Counted from the first letter of the stretch, positions 48,121-60,803 are shown. The stretch is DNA of 64,000 nucleotides from Craterostigma plantagineum (GCA_027422505.1 JAPQWV010000752.1:62001-126000), one strand, 5' to 3'. The notes: generated by a model from the letters alone, not told the origin. Made by a program: numbers and translations.

Positions 48121-48324
48121 GTGCTATGGCGAAGAGGAAGCAGGCGGGAGCGAAGGTCGTTGTTTCACCTAGGGTGGTGGTGGAAGCACCAACAGGAGTC
48201 GCGAACACCTCGGCTACTAAATCCCCTGTACCAACCTTGACTGATGTTACAAAATTGATGGAATCATACATGAGATCGCACAAATCGACTGAATCGAAGG
48301 CTGTGGAAACTATGTTTAAGGCGA
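48121..48324 (+). other. probable inverted 5' segment of the LINE
   Basis: Within the target duplications but on the + strand lies an open frame starting at 48126 with MAKRKQAGAKVVVSP and a Ser/Thr/Pro-rich stretch, the type of start expected for LINE ORF1. The minus-strand ORF1 just left of it lacks such a start. This is the arrangement produced by twin priming. It is an inference; the + frame may be chance. Confidence 0.4.
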
Positions 48325-48336
48325 TTTCGTTATTCT
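48325..48336. repeat. target-site duplication of the LINE, right copy
   Basis: TTTCGTTATTCT, identical to 40018-40029. Confidence 0.75.
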
Positions 48337-50271
48337 CCGTTGCTTATTTGTTACGTTTTTTATTTGTTTGTGTTACTGTGGCGAAGATGATGACAACTTC
48401 GTTTAGAGAAAAGTGATGGCCAAAAAGACGTAATTTCATCATGGGCAAATAGGTCTTTTTGGGTTGATAAGGTCCTTTCCAGTAAAAGAAACTCAAATTT
48501 GGTCATTCTCTCATAAAGTCTAAATGGGCCTAGAACATCACTAAAAGTGCAAAATAGGTTCTGACAATTATTAACCCTATAAATAATTTGTGAATATATA
48601 GTTAATAAAGCTAAAAATAAAAGAAAAAAATGGTAAATCAAAGTCAAGATAAATAAATCGTAGAAGAAGAAAATAGAAAAATTTTAAGAGAGGTCCAATT
48701 TGAAAGTTTTTTTTTTTTTATCACACCTCACGAATGATTTATGGATTTACCATATTTTATTGATAAATTTACAATAAATCCTCAAGAAATGTAGAAAATT
48801 TCTATATTCGCAGCAGCCATTTCAAATATTCACCGAAGGTCGTAGAATTATCCAATGAAGATGTTTTCAGTGGCTACGAACAGCTTAGGAAATCCGCTTT
48901 CAACAGATACCAGTTTTGAATAAAATGACCAGTGTGAATGGGTTAAAACTAAGAAATACAGCAGCTGTACCAGCAAGTTTTTCCAAAAACAGCAAATAGA
49001 AATTTCAGTTTCTAATATCAACTTCAAAAATTCATTGTAAATCGTAGGAGCATCGGATTGAGTCGATTCAAGAGGCTATGAAAATATGAAGACCCGTAGC
49101 TTTCAATATAAATAATTTTCAAAACAATCAGAATAACTAGGTAAAAACCGCTGAAAATAGAAGCTGCGCAAACCTGAGGTAACTATTTCGAAGAAGGAAA
49201 TTTGCTTAAAGAATTCGATCGAGATTTTATAACAGTGAGCTTGCTCGTTCTCTCTCGGTGAACAGAGGTGAAGCTTGTTCTCAGTCATTCTATCTCTTGT
49301 TCTCTCTCTCGTTGAAAGTGGAAGAAGTTGTTAATGAGAGATGGGGGTGTTGACCATAGTCCACAAGTTTTTTTGGTAATATTTATGTTTTACAAGGCTA
49401 AAATTGTCTTATGTGTCTTTTATTATCAGTATTTTTATTGTTGGACATGACGCGCACGAAACATCTCGTGCGAGACAATGTGCACGAAACATAGCATGTG
49501 AACATTGCACGTGGAACTCATCAAAGGCTGCCGCTGCTTGGTGGGGCATCCCTATATAACGCACTTACACAATACTCTCAGAAGCACTTGCTCAGTTGGA
49601 TGCCTAATGAATTGCACTGCACTCAGCTATGGCACACCTTATTCGGCAACAATGGGGCGCCAACTTGGTGAAGCGCCTTGCCTAGCATGCGGGCGAAATT
49701 GTGGGAATCCTGGCCACTTTGTGGGAAATGTTACGAATGCTGGCGAGCTGACTATTCAAGCAAGGTAATGGGCGAGAAATCTAATCCATCGTCATGAAGA
49801 GCTCGGTTGGCATGCTTCGTGCGGCGGTTTCAATTCGAGGGTGAACTTGGCATGTACTTACGGGATTCTTGCGCCTTTGTATGTTCTTGCAGAAAAGGTC
49901 CTCGTAATCTTTTATTCGGGAATAAAGGATTAAGGTTCGGCGTTGCCTTAATTTCTGCCGGGTATTTTATGTGTTTTGAAGATAAACTAAGTAAACGAAC
50001 GAGGCTCGGAAAGTACATAAACTCGAGAGTTCTGCGTGGGGGGGACAAATTCTGAGTGATCGCGTAAAATATTGCTGAAACTTGGACGGGACAAGTTAGA
50101 CCTCACGAGCCTCAAAACTTCAAAATATTCTAAATAATTTAAAAGGGTCTTGCCTTTGATTCTCACTTCTTGCGTTGCTACTATATAATAACCGAAATTT
50201 CAAAGGATACAAAAAACGGTGCCGCCGCCGGTCTACAATTTGTGGAACTAAGCCGCCTAAGCTATTATACA
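48337..50271. other. intergenic region, no supported gene
   Basis: Short frames at 49505-49768 and 49807-50055 have no recognised domain and I do not call them. A TGTTGGACATG start near 49439, a CCTATATAACG box near 49551 and a GGGGCGCCA near 49651 hint at a decayed LTR with primer site, but no pairing was found. Confidence 0.4.
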
Positions 50272-50422
50272 TCATGCCTTTATATATCGCTTGCGTTTAT
50301 TAGATTTCGAGAATAACTTCTGAGCCCAGGATTTCTTCTGCTTCAATGGTTGCGCCGCCGCCGCCTTGACCACCTCCTTCTGAGCACCACGACCACCCAT
50401 ATATTGCACCACAGCCTATAAA

Positions 50423-50457
<35 letters not shown>

Positions 50458-52013
50458 ATAAAAGACATTAGTGGTGATCATCATCATAAGAAGATCGATC
50501 GATCGAATCACCTGAGCTCCCTTGTCGATGACGTCTTTAGGAGGCACACTGAGAGGATTGCCCTCGAGATTCAGCACACGAAGCACACTCAGCATTCCAA
50601 AAGACTGTGGAAGAACCCTTATCTGATTGTTGTTGCAAACCAACTCCTCCAACATCTCGAGATTCCCTATCGATCTTGGAAGTGATTGGAGATCAGCAAA
50701 GTTGTTGCTTACGTCCATTTTCACCAGCGTAGTCGCCAAGCACAGGCTCTCGGGGACATATTCAAGCTCGTTAAAGCTCACGTCAAGCTCTTTCAAGCTC
50801 GTTAAGGATGCCATCGTCGTAGGTAGCTGCTTAACGTTGTTGTAACGAAGTGTAAGAACCTCCAGCGTGCTTATCCTTCCCACAGATTCAGGCAGTGCTT
50901 TGAGGTGGTTATAATCTGCACGGAGCTCCTTGAGAGAAGCACAGTTGCCTATAGTATGTGGGATTTCTTCCAAGTCGTTCGTTTCGAGGCTTAGCTTCGT
51001 GAGCCTTGAGAGCGAGCCAATCGTCTCGGGGATTGCAGAGAGACCGTTAGAGCTCAAGTCGAGTTCTTGAAGGGATGCCAAACGATCCATCGAAGAAGGG
51101 AGTGTCCTCAAGCTGTTTGCCCGAAGATCGAGTGTCAATAAGTTGCTCAAATCTTGGATTGATTCGGGCAGTTGCTGTATTTGATTTCCGTGCAAATCAA
51201 GCTTCTGTAATGAGGAAAGGCCATTGATTGTTTCTGGTAAGATCGCGATCCTATTTTCTGATAAATCGAGTGAGATTAAGCTTGAAAGCTTCCCTATCGA
51301 GTCGGGAAGCCATTCTATTGGATCTGATAGTTTATCTGAGAGATTGAGTTCTTTAGCTCCTTTCTTTGCACACAACTCCATCAAACTCGCAAGTTTTATC
51401 AAGTTTAGCCTCCCACAATCTTCTTCACCTGCGACCAAATAAATAGCACACTTGTACGGTAATTTATCACACACTGATTTCATCTCATCCTTAAAAACCT
51501 CAAATATAGAGCCTTACCTGTCTCGATTTCTGGCTTCGCCATCGTTTGATCGGAAAGAAAATCAACCTTTGCTTTCTTCACAAACGTGTCATCCTTACTA
51601 AACTTGCTTCTCGATTCTTTTTCCTTATGATCATTTGCAACATAAGATGAGGAACTGGTGGACTGAGCCGATGATAAACACTGGGAAGCTCTTTGAATGT
51701 AGTCATCGAACTTCAAGTGGAGGTTTTCAAGATCCAAGAGCTTAAGGGCATCCTTCTTCTGCTCTTGGCTATGGTGGTGAACCATAGTACACTGCATCTT
51801 TTGAAGGATTATGAGCATCTCTTGGGGTATGTTTTGAACCCTTCTTTGTTGGTTATCCTTTACTATTCCATCTACTTTTGTTTGATCTTCCCTTTCCACG
51901 TTCTCAATGAGTGTCTTGGCAGCCTCGACTTCCTCGATGGTTGGCCTTGGTGGTAATGATCTGTGTATTCTCATTATTTCCTCCACGACCATATCTGTTG
52001 TGATCTTTGCCAT
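50272..52013 (-). CDS. plant intracellular Ras-group-related LRR protein (PIRL4/5-like)
   Basis: A cytoplasmic leucine-rich repeat protein of the PIRL family, relatives of animal Ras-scaffold LRR proteins. The reaction and partners are unknown, and some Arabidopsis members act in pollen development. Exons are 51518-52013, 50512-51428 and 50272-50415, in phase, giving 518 residues. Residues 1-165 form a charged, probably helical N-terminal region without signal peptide or membrane span. About eleven 23-residue LRRs follow (about 195-450), in the form LxxLxxLDLxxNxLxxLPxxI, for example LQKLDLHGNQIQQLPESI. The tail is basic (GGRGAQKEVVKAAAAQPLKQ and KRKR). The start codon is the first in frame and begins MAKITTDMVVEEIMRIHRS, typical for PIRL4/5. 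All splice sites are GT-AG. It looks intact. Confidence 0.93.
50423..50458. repeat. (AC)n(AG)n microsatellite in PIRL intron 2
   Basis: About 7 AC and 10 AG units on the + strand, only about 8 bases upstream of the exon-3 acceptor. On the gene strand this supplies an unusual CT-rich tract next to the splice site. Confidence 0.9.
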
Positions 52014-53697
52014 TATTCTTGACGAACAAACAGATTAAATCAAATTTGTGGGCTAGCATGAAAAAATGGTGCGTTGATGAACAATTGATAATAGATTATT
52101 TTGTTCGACAGGAAAGAATTGGCTGGTGATGAAACGAATGTGAATATGAAAATTTCCTATTAATAATGCGACAAATAGGGAGAGTGGTAATGGCTCTTAA
52201 TCTAGTACTATTTTATTAAGCGTCACGTCTTGGTATAAACCGTCCAATTAGTCCGTCAATCGAGTCTTTTTAGAAAAAAATAATTACTAAATAAAATAAG
52301 AGGAAATCCCCCGCTACTTTTTCTTACTATTTTTAGTTGATTATTAACTTAATATTTTTACTTAATTATAATTCTACATTTGATTTAATAATAATTCAAT
52401 TTATTAATAGCACCCGCATTTGAGTGTGCAAGAACACTAGTTCTTACCAAAGAACACTACGAATGTAACAATCGTAGTTTCTTTTTCATTAAATAGAAAA
52501 TAAAAATAACTAATAAATAGTTGTATCAATGTAGTGAGGGAGGGAGGATAAAGATGGTAATGAAATTGGAAAGAGGGGGGGACACGCCGGCCAGCTCACG
52601 TTATAACCGTTTAGGGCAGTTGGAGAAGAGCTGGCTGTGAAGAAACAAGAGAGTTCCATGTCCGCATGTGATATGGTTGTGTTGTGACATGTTTCATCTC
52701 CTATGGCAATGTGGGGAGAGGATTGATGATATGATGTGTAATAAATTGAAATCACGTGATTCTGCTGCAAAGTTTGGTAACCTTGATTTTGATTGATTGC
52801 TTTTCTTCTGCCTTCGTCTGATTAAACCAATAAAATACTTTCCATTCGTTTTTTTTTTTTCTGAATTATTGAATGAAGTATTGTCTTATAGCATGCAGAG
52901 GTTCTATGTTGTATATGATAGGCGGCCCTCTTGAATGTTCAACATTGCAAATTGCATTTACGCCTTGCTTATAAGTACCAGAACTCAACAGAACAGAAAA
53001 CACAACCGATCCATTTTGACTGTTATAACATAAAAGATTTGGCCATGCAAAAAAGGAATGTAGATGTGATACCTGAAGACATGGATTTATTATTGTCCTA
53101 ACTATCTATCGTATTGTAAAGAAAAATCAAGAAATCGAATAGCCTATATGAAAAGGCGAGTCTATGAGCCAATTCCCCTACTTTGCCTATTCTATTCATG
53201 GAACCGTTACATGTCTAACTCACCTTAATAGTGACTATTATATTCATCATATTACGGTACGCGTCAACAGTTTAGTTTGGCCACCGATATATGTAGGGTA
53301 AAAGAAATACATGACGGTTAAAAATACGTACATGACTTCTCAGCCTTTATTTTCTGAATAGTATATGTAGCCCCTGTGCCATCTTTTCCAATCAACACTT
53401 ACATGGGAAAGTCAATCAAAAGATTAATAACCAAAATATGCACTCAGTCAATATGCGAAATGAATCAAGCCAATAACATAACATCACAATAGTTGTAATT
53501 CACATAAAAGGTCAGATTCGAAGTCAATGCATATATATAGCTCAGCATGATATCTCCGACGTTTTTACCATACATAGCACAGTATATGCGCAATCAGATA
53601 TTTCGTAGCATGTGAGACATCTATTACATGTGATCACATAATTTTCCCATTATTAAGCACAAAATCACATGTACATCAAATATTCGACAATTTTCCG
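52014..53697. other. intergenic region upstream of PIRL
   Basis: The first few hundred bases right of 52014 should hold the PIRL promoter. No gene or known repeat is recognised. The 86-codon frame at 52510-52770 (-) has no domain and is not called. Confidence 0.5.
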
Positions 53698-53707
53698 TTG
53701 TGTAGCT

Positions 53708-53859
53708 TAGGGGTGAAAACGAACCGAGCTGTTCGCGAGCAGCTCGTGAACAACTCGGTCAAAGCTCGACTCGAGCTCGGTCAAAGTCGAGCTCGAGCCG
53801 AGCTCGAGCTAAATTTGTATGGGCTCGATAGCTCGTCGAGCTTATTGAGCCCAATTATT

Positions 53860-53899
<40 letters not shown>

Positions 53900-54580
53900 G
53901 TTATCACTCAAATTATTCATATTATAATATTATATATCAAAAACCCTAACTCTAGATGCACATCGCAGCCGCACAGACTCCACCCATCATTCACAAACAC
54001 CAAACTCCACAGTTTCTCTTCATAGGTAGAAGATTCTTTGTAAAAAAACTCTTTCGTGTTGGTATCTGATGACAAGTGAAAACCGATTGACCAAAGTTTC
54101 GAGTAGTATATGGATATTCTACCAAGATTCTTAGTAAAAAAAATTCTTTCGTGAGTCACCGTCGACGAGCAAGGCTCGGAAGCCGTTCTGTACTGGGCCG
54201 CCGAGGAGGGCAGTCGCCGGAAGAAGAACGAGGCGCAGGTCAGACCAAATACAAGTACTTCGACTACACTTCGGGCTACATCCATCACTGCACCATTCGA
54301 GGCCTCAAGGTGTTTGTTAAAAAGCTCCACTGAAAAAGAAGCTAGTTGCTTACAGTTTGTCAAGCAGATGACTGATTCGAGCCAAGCTCCATTTGGAAGT
54401 GATGTAGTTCGAGCCTTATCGAGCCGAGCTCGAGCGGCTCGATAACCCATCGAGCCGAGCTCGAGCCTCAAATTTTAAAGCTCGGTCGAGCTCGAGCCGA
54501 GCTCGAGCCTGTATATTCTTTATCGAGCCGAGCTCGAGCTGGGCCATGTTCGGGCTCGGCTCGGCTCGTTTACACCCCTA
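53708..54580. mobile_element. hAT-like non-autonomous element with internal unique sequence
   Basis: Starts TAGGGGTGAAAACGA and ends TCGTTTACACCCCTA (14 of 15 bases inverted). Flanks GTGTAGCT (53700-53707) and CTGTAGCT (54583-54590) match at 7 of 8 positions, with two extra bases on the right. Both arms are dense in GAGCTCGAGC. An (ATT)n run lies at about 53862-53899. The centre (53940-54350) is not repetitive and may be captured sequence. Confidence 0.75.
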
Positions 54581-54590
54581 GACTGTAGCT

Positions 54591-55370
54591 CATAAATCGA
54601 ATATTATCATATATTTCAACATTTTATCAACTATAAATCGAATTTCTCAAGTTATAGCCTAACGCCATTAAATTACATAAATCATCAAAATTCTTTAACG
54701 CACGTAGACCTAAAAGGTCAACATTCTCCCCATTTTTTATGATGACATGTAATTAATGCATCAGAGAAGCATGTAAGCATATTCGATGATGCAATTTCTA
54801 ATGCATCTGTCTAAATACTTCATGATCACAAGCAGACCATATGATATTTCATAATCACAAGTCATGTATGCTTCACCAGCCTAAATGCAGCAATCTCATG
54901 CAATGACATTAGATGGATTTTACTTCCCATGTCTAAGTGCAGATATCTCATACAACATGCAAAAATATGTCACAGTTTAAAATTTCGAAGTTACCAGTTC
55001 GTGTGCTCTCCTCTCCCTGCCTAAGTGCGCATTCCAAACATGGTTCAGCTATTAAACACTTATAAAATAATATCATACGCATTTAGTGAACGCAGATAGT
55101 ATCGTAAAGGGCATCATAGATATATCATTCATAATAGCATCAGGTTCCAACAAACCAACCCAAACACAAAACGACACCCAACCGCACACACATGCACTTA
55201 GTTACCTACTTTACTCCCCCTTCAGTATAAAAAAGGTTGATTCCAAAAATCACACAGAAGTAGAACCAAAAAGCACATACAGAATCTAGGGAATCACTAA
55301 GAGCGAGATCATAAGATAGCCTAAAGGCTGGAGATATTGTCGGAATCGGCTAATTTAGAAATGGATCTTT
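54591..55370. other. intergenic region
   Basis: Nothing recognised. Confidence 0.4.
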
Positions 55371-55536
55371 TCAGCATCTTTGTAAGCTTGAACAATTTAA
55401 GCGAGATCTCAGCGTACTGAACCTGCTTCTTGAAACGCTTCTGATTGTCAGCCTTCATATCAGTCGCCCTGTATTCCTGTGATCGCATCCTTATCAACGG
55501 CGTTCCCCACCAGTTTCATCATCAGCTTCACTTATC

Positions 55537-55885
55537 TCAACCATCTTTGCCTTTAGCAGCAGCTTTCTTTTGAGCACTCACGACAAACTTCTTCTCGGTT
55601 GCCTTGAACCAACCCTTTTTCAAGTGATGAATGATCATCCTTTTCAGGGTTATCATATCTATAGTGTGCTTTGTATCATCTTCCCAAGTAGGTGGCAGGG
55701 ATATTCCCTCACATTCAAGTAGGTGGGTCAGCAGCATTCCATACGGAAGTGACTTATCACTATTCTCAAGATGACGAACCCGAGATTGAACTTCTTGTTA
55801 TGTCAAGTAAACAACAAACGTGCCAATGAAGTTCATGGCGGTGGAATGGCCTCTGATGTCGATCTTGGCACTCCAAAGGGTCATG
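55537..55885 (-). pseudogene. putative plant transposon protein fragment
   Basis: From about 55885 the - strand reads TLWSAKIDIRGHSTAMNFIG, hits a stop near 55800, and continues SRVRHLENSDKSLPYGMLLT then HLLECEGISLPPTWEDDTKH to the end at 55537. The LPYGML.TH phrase followed by a short downstream domain is familiar from proteins annotated as 'putative plant transposon protein' in several dicots. The function of that domain is unknown. One in-frame stop and no N-terminus indicate a remnant. Confidence 0.5.
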
Positions 55886-55889
55886 TTAA

Positions 55890-56940
55890 GTAAAATTGAA
55901 GGTAATATAATATATATAAATTGGATAGACACACAGCCTGAATATTTGGTCGCGCCATCATGTTCGCTCAATCATTCGTCATCAAAGTTAATCGAACTGA
56001 AATCCAGTCGATAATTTTAGCAAAATCAATGTTCCGTAAAGTGGTATGAGTGGTGAATCAATTGTTGTGGAGAAACAGTCAATGGGTATCCCTCGTCAAA
56101 TATGTGGTACACATTCCGCCATATAGATACCAAAAAGAATTGAAGTGGTACCATTTATCACTTACTTGGTACAGTTTAAGTCTTTAAGCGGGATTTCTAA
56201 ATTCTAAAAGAAATTTGGGCTGTTTAGAATATTTGGAAAGAAGGGGTATCTTGGGCAGATGTTCTATGAGTGAGTTCTTTCCGCTTTCCCACGCGCTAAC
56301 CCATTGTTCGGTGTTGGGATAATCTATTAGTGTCAAAATCAAAGGAATGGGCACCACCGAAATTTGATAAGAGCACAAATAAGAAAATCAACAGAAAAAA
56401 CAGTTGCCCAAAGCCTTCAGGCTAATAACATATTTTATTATAAGATAATGATCACTACAGAAATGTCGATGCGCTTTTATAAACTCTACTACTATCTAAT
56501 AGAAGCCTCAATTTTAAGGAATCAATAATAAAATGTTCTAAATAACAATAACTAGTAAGGCAGATTTGCTCAACTAATTACCGGTCATTTAAATATAATC
56601 ATAATAACTGCTGGGAATATTTTCTCCAGCCGACGGACAGTTGGCTCAAGCCCATCCCCGCCGTCAGTAAACAAAATGGGGACTCTGCCCTTTGCTCCCG
56701 CTCCCCATCAACTCCATCCCCTTTGAAACGACCTTGTCGTCAAAGTTGAAATCTGGAAAATGGCTCTGCAATTGGTTTTACGTCCAACTAATCATCACTC
56801 GGTTTCCCCACACAGTTAACCAACATGCTCCTCTTCAACCCCATTTCTAGTCCATTGGCAACTCCAAACTTTTTGGAAATTTCGCCTACACATGATGGTT
56901 TCCCACCACTCGCTGCAATTGTGACGCATGAAACACCAGA
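55890..56940. other. decayed repeat-like region
   Basis: A segment near 56620-56780 reads on the - strand as fragments such as DDKVVSKGMELMGSGSKG and DGGDGLEPTVRRLEKIFP, reminiscent of retroelement coding DNA. I cannot assign it. The rest shows nothing. Confidence 0.35.
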
Positions 56941-56949
56941 TATGTGCGG

Positions 56950-58490
56950 CTAGCGGATGGCATGGATAGCATTTACACCACTAATCTTATGCACGCCTCT
57001 ACCAAAAATGGCCCATAGAACTTGGTGACAGCGTATGATAAGGTTGGCGAAACCACGGTTTTGAAATTCCGTTTTCGAATTGGACCGGAAGTTGTAGTAA
57101 GGGATGTAATCACATCTTTGTAAATGAATTATCTTTCGAACCTCTAGTTCGCATGTTTTCATTCGAAAATTATAATGATTTAACGATAATTCATTCCAAT
57201 TAATATTCTTTTCGAGGTGTTTACTTTCTCCCCCTAATGTAGGAACATTCGATTCATCGAAATGACAGTCGCCAAATCTAACCATGAATAAATCTTCAGT
57301 CAGTACTTCTAAATATCTTATTATTGAAGGAGATTCACATCTAAAATATATTCCCAACCTTCTTTGAGGTCCCATCATTTTGCGTTGTGGTGGCGCAATT
57401 GGAATATATACCGCACATTCAAAATTCTTAAATGAGAAATACTTGGTTATTTATCATAAAACCATTTGCATAATGGAGATATCACGATAACTTGTTTGCC
57501 TGATACGGATTAGTGCCGCTACATGTAATATATCATGGCCCCAATAAAACAAGGGAAGTTTGGACTTCATCAACAATGGCCTTGCAATTACTTACAAGTG
57601 TTAACGATTCTGCTAGACCGTTTGGCGTATAACGTACGCACATGATGCTCAACATCAATTTCAACAGACATAAAATAATCATTAAATGCCTTGGAAGTAA
57701 ATTCACCAACATTAAATGGCATGGAAAATGTGCTCTTAGTCGAATTATTGAGAAAGTAACCTCGCAAACCTCATTCCGCGTAAATAACAAACATATATGG
57801 GACCATCTACTTGATGCATCAGTTAATACCAATAAATATTTAAATGGTCCACATGATGGTGTATCGGTCCATAAATAACACTATGTATACGCTCCAAAAA
57901 TACAGTAGATTCATTCTTTATATTTAATGATGTCCGAATAATTAACTTCCATTTAGAGCAAGCAGCGCAATTAAATATATCGAAGAATCTTCTGGGTTCA
58001 ATATCCACGTGAATTTTTAATTATTTTCCGCATTGTAATGGAACTGTGATGTCCCAACCTGTGATACCAAACATTAAATGTAGTGTCATCGATAAACTTC
58101 TGAGGACTCGGTCGTTCTAAGATGTGTAGTGTAACTCATAATCAATGAAGGTAATATTTCCATGATTCATCCATCATTCAAAAGCACCTTTATGATGTGC
58201 AAAGATTGGAAATCTCCATTTTTCGCAGTCTCAACATGATCCATTATTAAGCTTAAAATTTCTTTGATACTTAGGAGAATATAAGACATTTTCAATTATC
58301 AACCTTACTCCTATGGACAGTGAAACATTAGCTCTTTGGAGCCTTTAATCATAGTTGTGCTACCCCCGTTAGTAATAAAACTTTTTTCTTTCAAATCAAA
58401 ATCAAAATATTTTTTATTTTTTAGAATCATATGAGTCATTGTACAGTCTGTAAGACATAATTCTCCATTGCACATGTTGGTTCCTATTGT
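56950..58490 (-). pseudogene. Ty1/copia pol remnant (protease end to integrase)
   Basis: Minus-strand fragments in order are the gag-pre-integrase region near 57930-58010 (FDIFNCAACSKWKLIIRTS, with the zinc-binding CAAC), then VFLERIHSVIYGPIHHHVDH near 57860-57910. The integrase core follows (MVLTDASSRWSHICLLFTRN, 57775-57832; NGLAESL near 57610), then the integrase C-terminus (MGPQRRLGIYFRCESPS with FGDCHFDESNVPTLGGE, 57230-57378). It carries many stops and shifts, and no RT or LTR was recognised. It is a different copia lineage from elements A and B. Confidence 0.78.
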
Positions 58491-59197
58491 ATCAATATCC
58501 TCAGGATGGTGTTCGTGATAGCTTTCGGATCTGTAGACCCTCGTGCACGGCTAAACTCGTTGAACAACGGAGGTTAATCTCGATGACAAAGGTTGATCAC
58601 GGCGACGCAGCATGAACGTGATAATAACGATAAAAATATTATAAGGATTAAGTGTTTACTAATTACGTTTATAATAATATTATAGAGAACTAGAGAGATA
58701 AGTAGAGAGATAATTAAATTCTTTATTCAACACCTAATACATTTTATATTATACAACAAAAACCACCTATTTATACTACTCCAAAATTCACTTTTACAAC
58801 TAGTTAATTTAAAATTATACACCACTTCTATCAACATCAACACTCTACTTAGTTTTAAATATTATACAATGCCTCCAAATCTTAATACTTTCAAATTTTG
58901 AATAATTCAAGAATAATAAAAAAATCCACATCTTTAATATTTACTTCATAATATAACAAATTTTTGCATACACTTACTTATACTATTGACATCGCTACCC
59001 ATACCTTTATAATAAACATGGCCGCCAAATCAACCATGTACCACGGCTCGACCGGAAACTCACCTTTATTTCATGAGATCCAAACATTAAATTTTGGGCT
59101 TCATTCTCGCAGAGTTAAATCTAATAAATGGACTTCGTTATGTAATGTCATATGACCCTGGTCGACTTAACTAATTGTGGCTAATGTCGAGGGTTAT
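58491..59197. other. AT-rich spacer
   Basis: No supported gene. The short frame at 58964-59155 has no domain. Confidence 0.4.
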
Positions 59198-59205
59198 CTT
59201 CCACT

Positions 59206-59885
59206 CAGCGTTTTAAATAGCGTAATATAGCGCGCTACGTAGAGCGAAATAGTGTAAATTTACTCAAAAACGCGTTACAACGCATGGAATATAGCGTTTT
59301 TTTCCTCAAAAGCGTTACACTTTTGCGCAATTTAGCGTAATTTCACGTGATTTAGCGTAAGTTAGCGTGATTTAGCGTAAGTTAGCGTGATTTAGCGCAA
59401 TTTAGCATAATTTAGCATAATTTGCGTATTTTAAGTCATATACGTGCACGAACCTATTAATATATGTTTTAACACTTTTAACCATATATTGTTGCATATA
59501 TCTGTTATATGGTTGCATTTTCACTAAATATGCATAAGAAAAAGTCTTATTTAAGGGGTCTCTATACGTGTCTTTTTCTTCAAACTAAATAGTACAACCA
59601 ACTTCTTTTAATTAATATTTTATTGATATAAATATTAATTCTTTGAAATCTATATAATGAGTTTTATTTCCTACAATGCTGCAATCCGAATGTTATTTCT
59701 TTGACATAATATCTAGTTTATGATTGATGACCAATTTAAAATTTGTTTATTAGCATGTATAGTTGTATATTATGTTTTTGCGGTATTATAAGTGGCTTGC
59801 CGAAATACCTACGCTACGCTATTTACGCTACGCAACATCCGAACTAAAACGCGACACATTGTGCAATACGCTTTTTAAAACATTG
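59206..59885. mobile_element. hAT-type MITE
   Basis: A 680-base element starting CAGCGTTTTAAATAGCGTAA and ending ACGCTTTTTAAAACATTG, with a perfect 8-base duplication CTTCCACT (59198-59205 and 59886-59893). The left arm holds many tandem-like GCGTGATTTAGCGTAA words. No coding capacity. Confidence 0.92.
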
Positions 59886-60077
59886 CTTCCACTAATGGTG
59901 GTCATTATATTATATTAATTTAGGTGAAGAATGATTTTCAAGAATTTTTCTCCACATATGTTGTGCGGCCGGTTTATAAATTATGACTGAGCTGCTTTTT
60001 ACATACAATCATGGGTGCGTTTAGTGATTAAATCGTGTTAATTTTTTCTGTTGTAAAGGTGGATATGATATTATAAC

Positions 60078-60801
60078 TGATATGGTATTAATTGAGACGG
60101 GCCGAGAAAAAGTAAATGAAGGGAGGCCCAAACAAGGCCCATAAAGAAGAGCCCATAATAAAGTATAAAATCTGGGAAGAAGGAGCTGCGAGGACCTGAC
60201 GGACACTAGCATGGACTGGACAAAGGAAGAAGAACCATCGTGTATCAAGATAAAAAGACAGTAGAAGAAAGGGAGAAAGAGTACAGGGACGCGTGTCATC
60301 CCATTAGAGGAAGATATTACTGAATACTTCACTGTGACCGTCACAGAACTCAATCCATCAAACAATATGTCACTTTTCCTGCACTCCCTAGGTGGTACGT
60401 CCCCCAGAAAAGCTGGAACATAGCCTTCAGCAGGCGGCGGGGAGCTGCTATAAAGGGAGGACTTAGCATATTTTCCAAAGGCAGAATCTCTCAACAAGAA
60501 CATTCATGCAACGTTTTCTCTCTAAGATATCTTAAACATATTTTCTGCGTTTAGGAGTGAAGGTGAGGAATTTCTGAGTGTGTAACGTGTTCTTGCTTAG
60601 TGAAAGACAGTTCCCAGCGCCCCGTGGACGTAGAATCCAAAAGGATTTGAACCACGTAAACCCCTGTGTTCTTTCTGTTTATGTCCCAGCATCAACAACC
60701 CTCGTACACTTAGCCAATAGCATATTAATCGATCTACCGTTAACTAAATATTCAGAGCCCCCACACCCAAAAATACTGTTGATTGGGTTTGCCCCATATC
60801 A
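60078..60801 (+). repeat. 5' LTR of a Ty3/gypsy element
   Basis: Begins TGATATGG and ends CCATATCA, a perfect 8-base inverted LTR terminus. A TATAAAG box lies at 60449-60455. The primer-binding site follows two bases after the end. The five bases to the left, ATAAC, are the predicted target duplication and should follow the 3' LTR outside the window. Confidence 0.85.
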
Positions 60802-60803
60802 AA

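Larger units (their letters stand above)
40030..48324 (-). mobile_element. near full-length L1-type LINE split by a hAT element
   Basis: A minus-strand non-LTR retrotransposon. It has a gag-like ORF1 with a DUF4283-type domain and zinc knuckle (46945-47940). ORF2 holds endonuclease (46355-46952), reverse transcriptase (43817-46072) and a C-terminal zinc-binding domain (40114-40599). A short A-tail (T8 at 40029-40036) is bounded by a 12-base target duplication TTTCGTTATTCT. Removing the hAT and one 8-base duplication leaves about 5.2 kb, in the normal range for plant L1. Single stops, a 335-base insertion, and a probable 5' inversion show that it is dead. Confidence 0.85.

Noticed and set aside
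49505..50055. Two small + strand frames (87 and 82 codons)
   Set aside because: No recognisable domain, no supporting splice structure, and cysteine-rich appearance alone is not evidence.
52510..52770. 86-codon minus-strand frame upstream of PIRL
   Set aside because: No domain; composition matches random open frame in promoter DNA.
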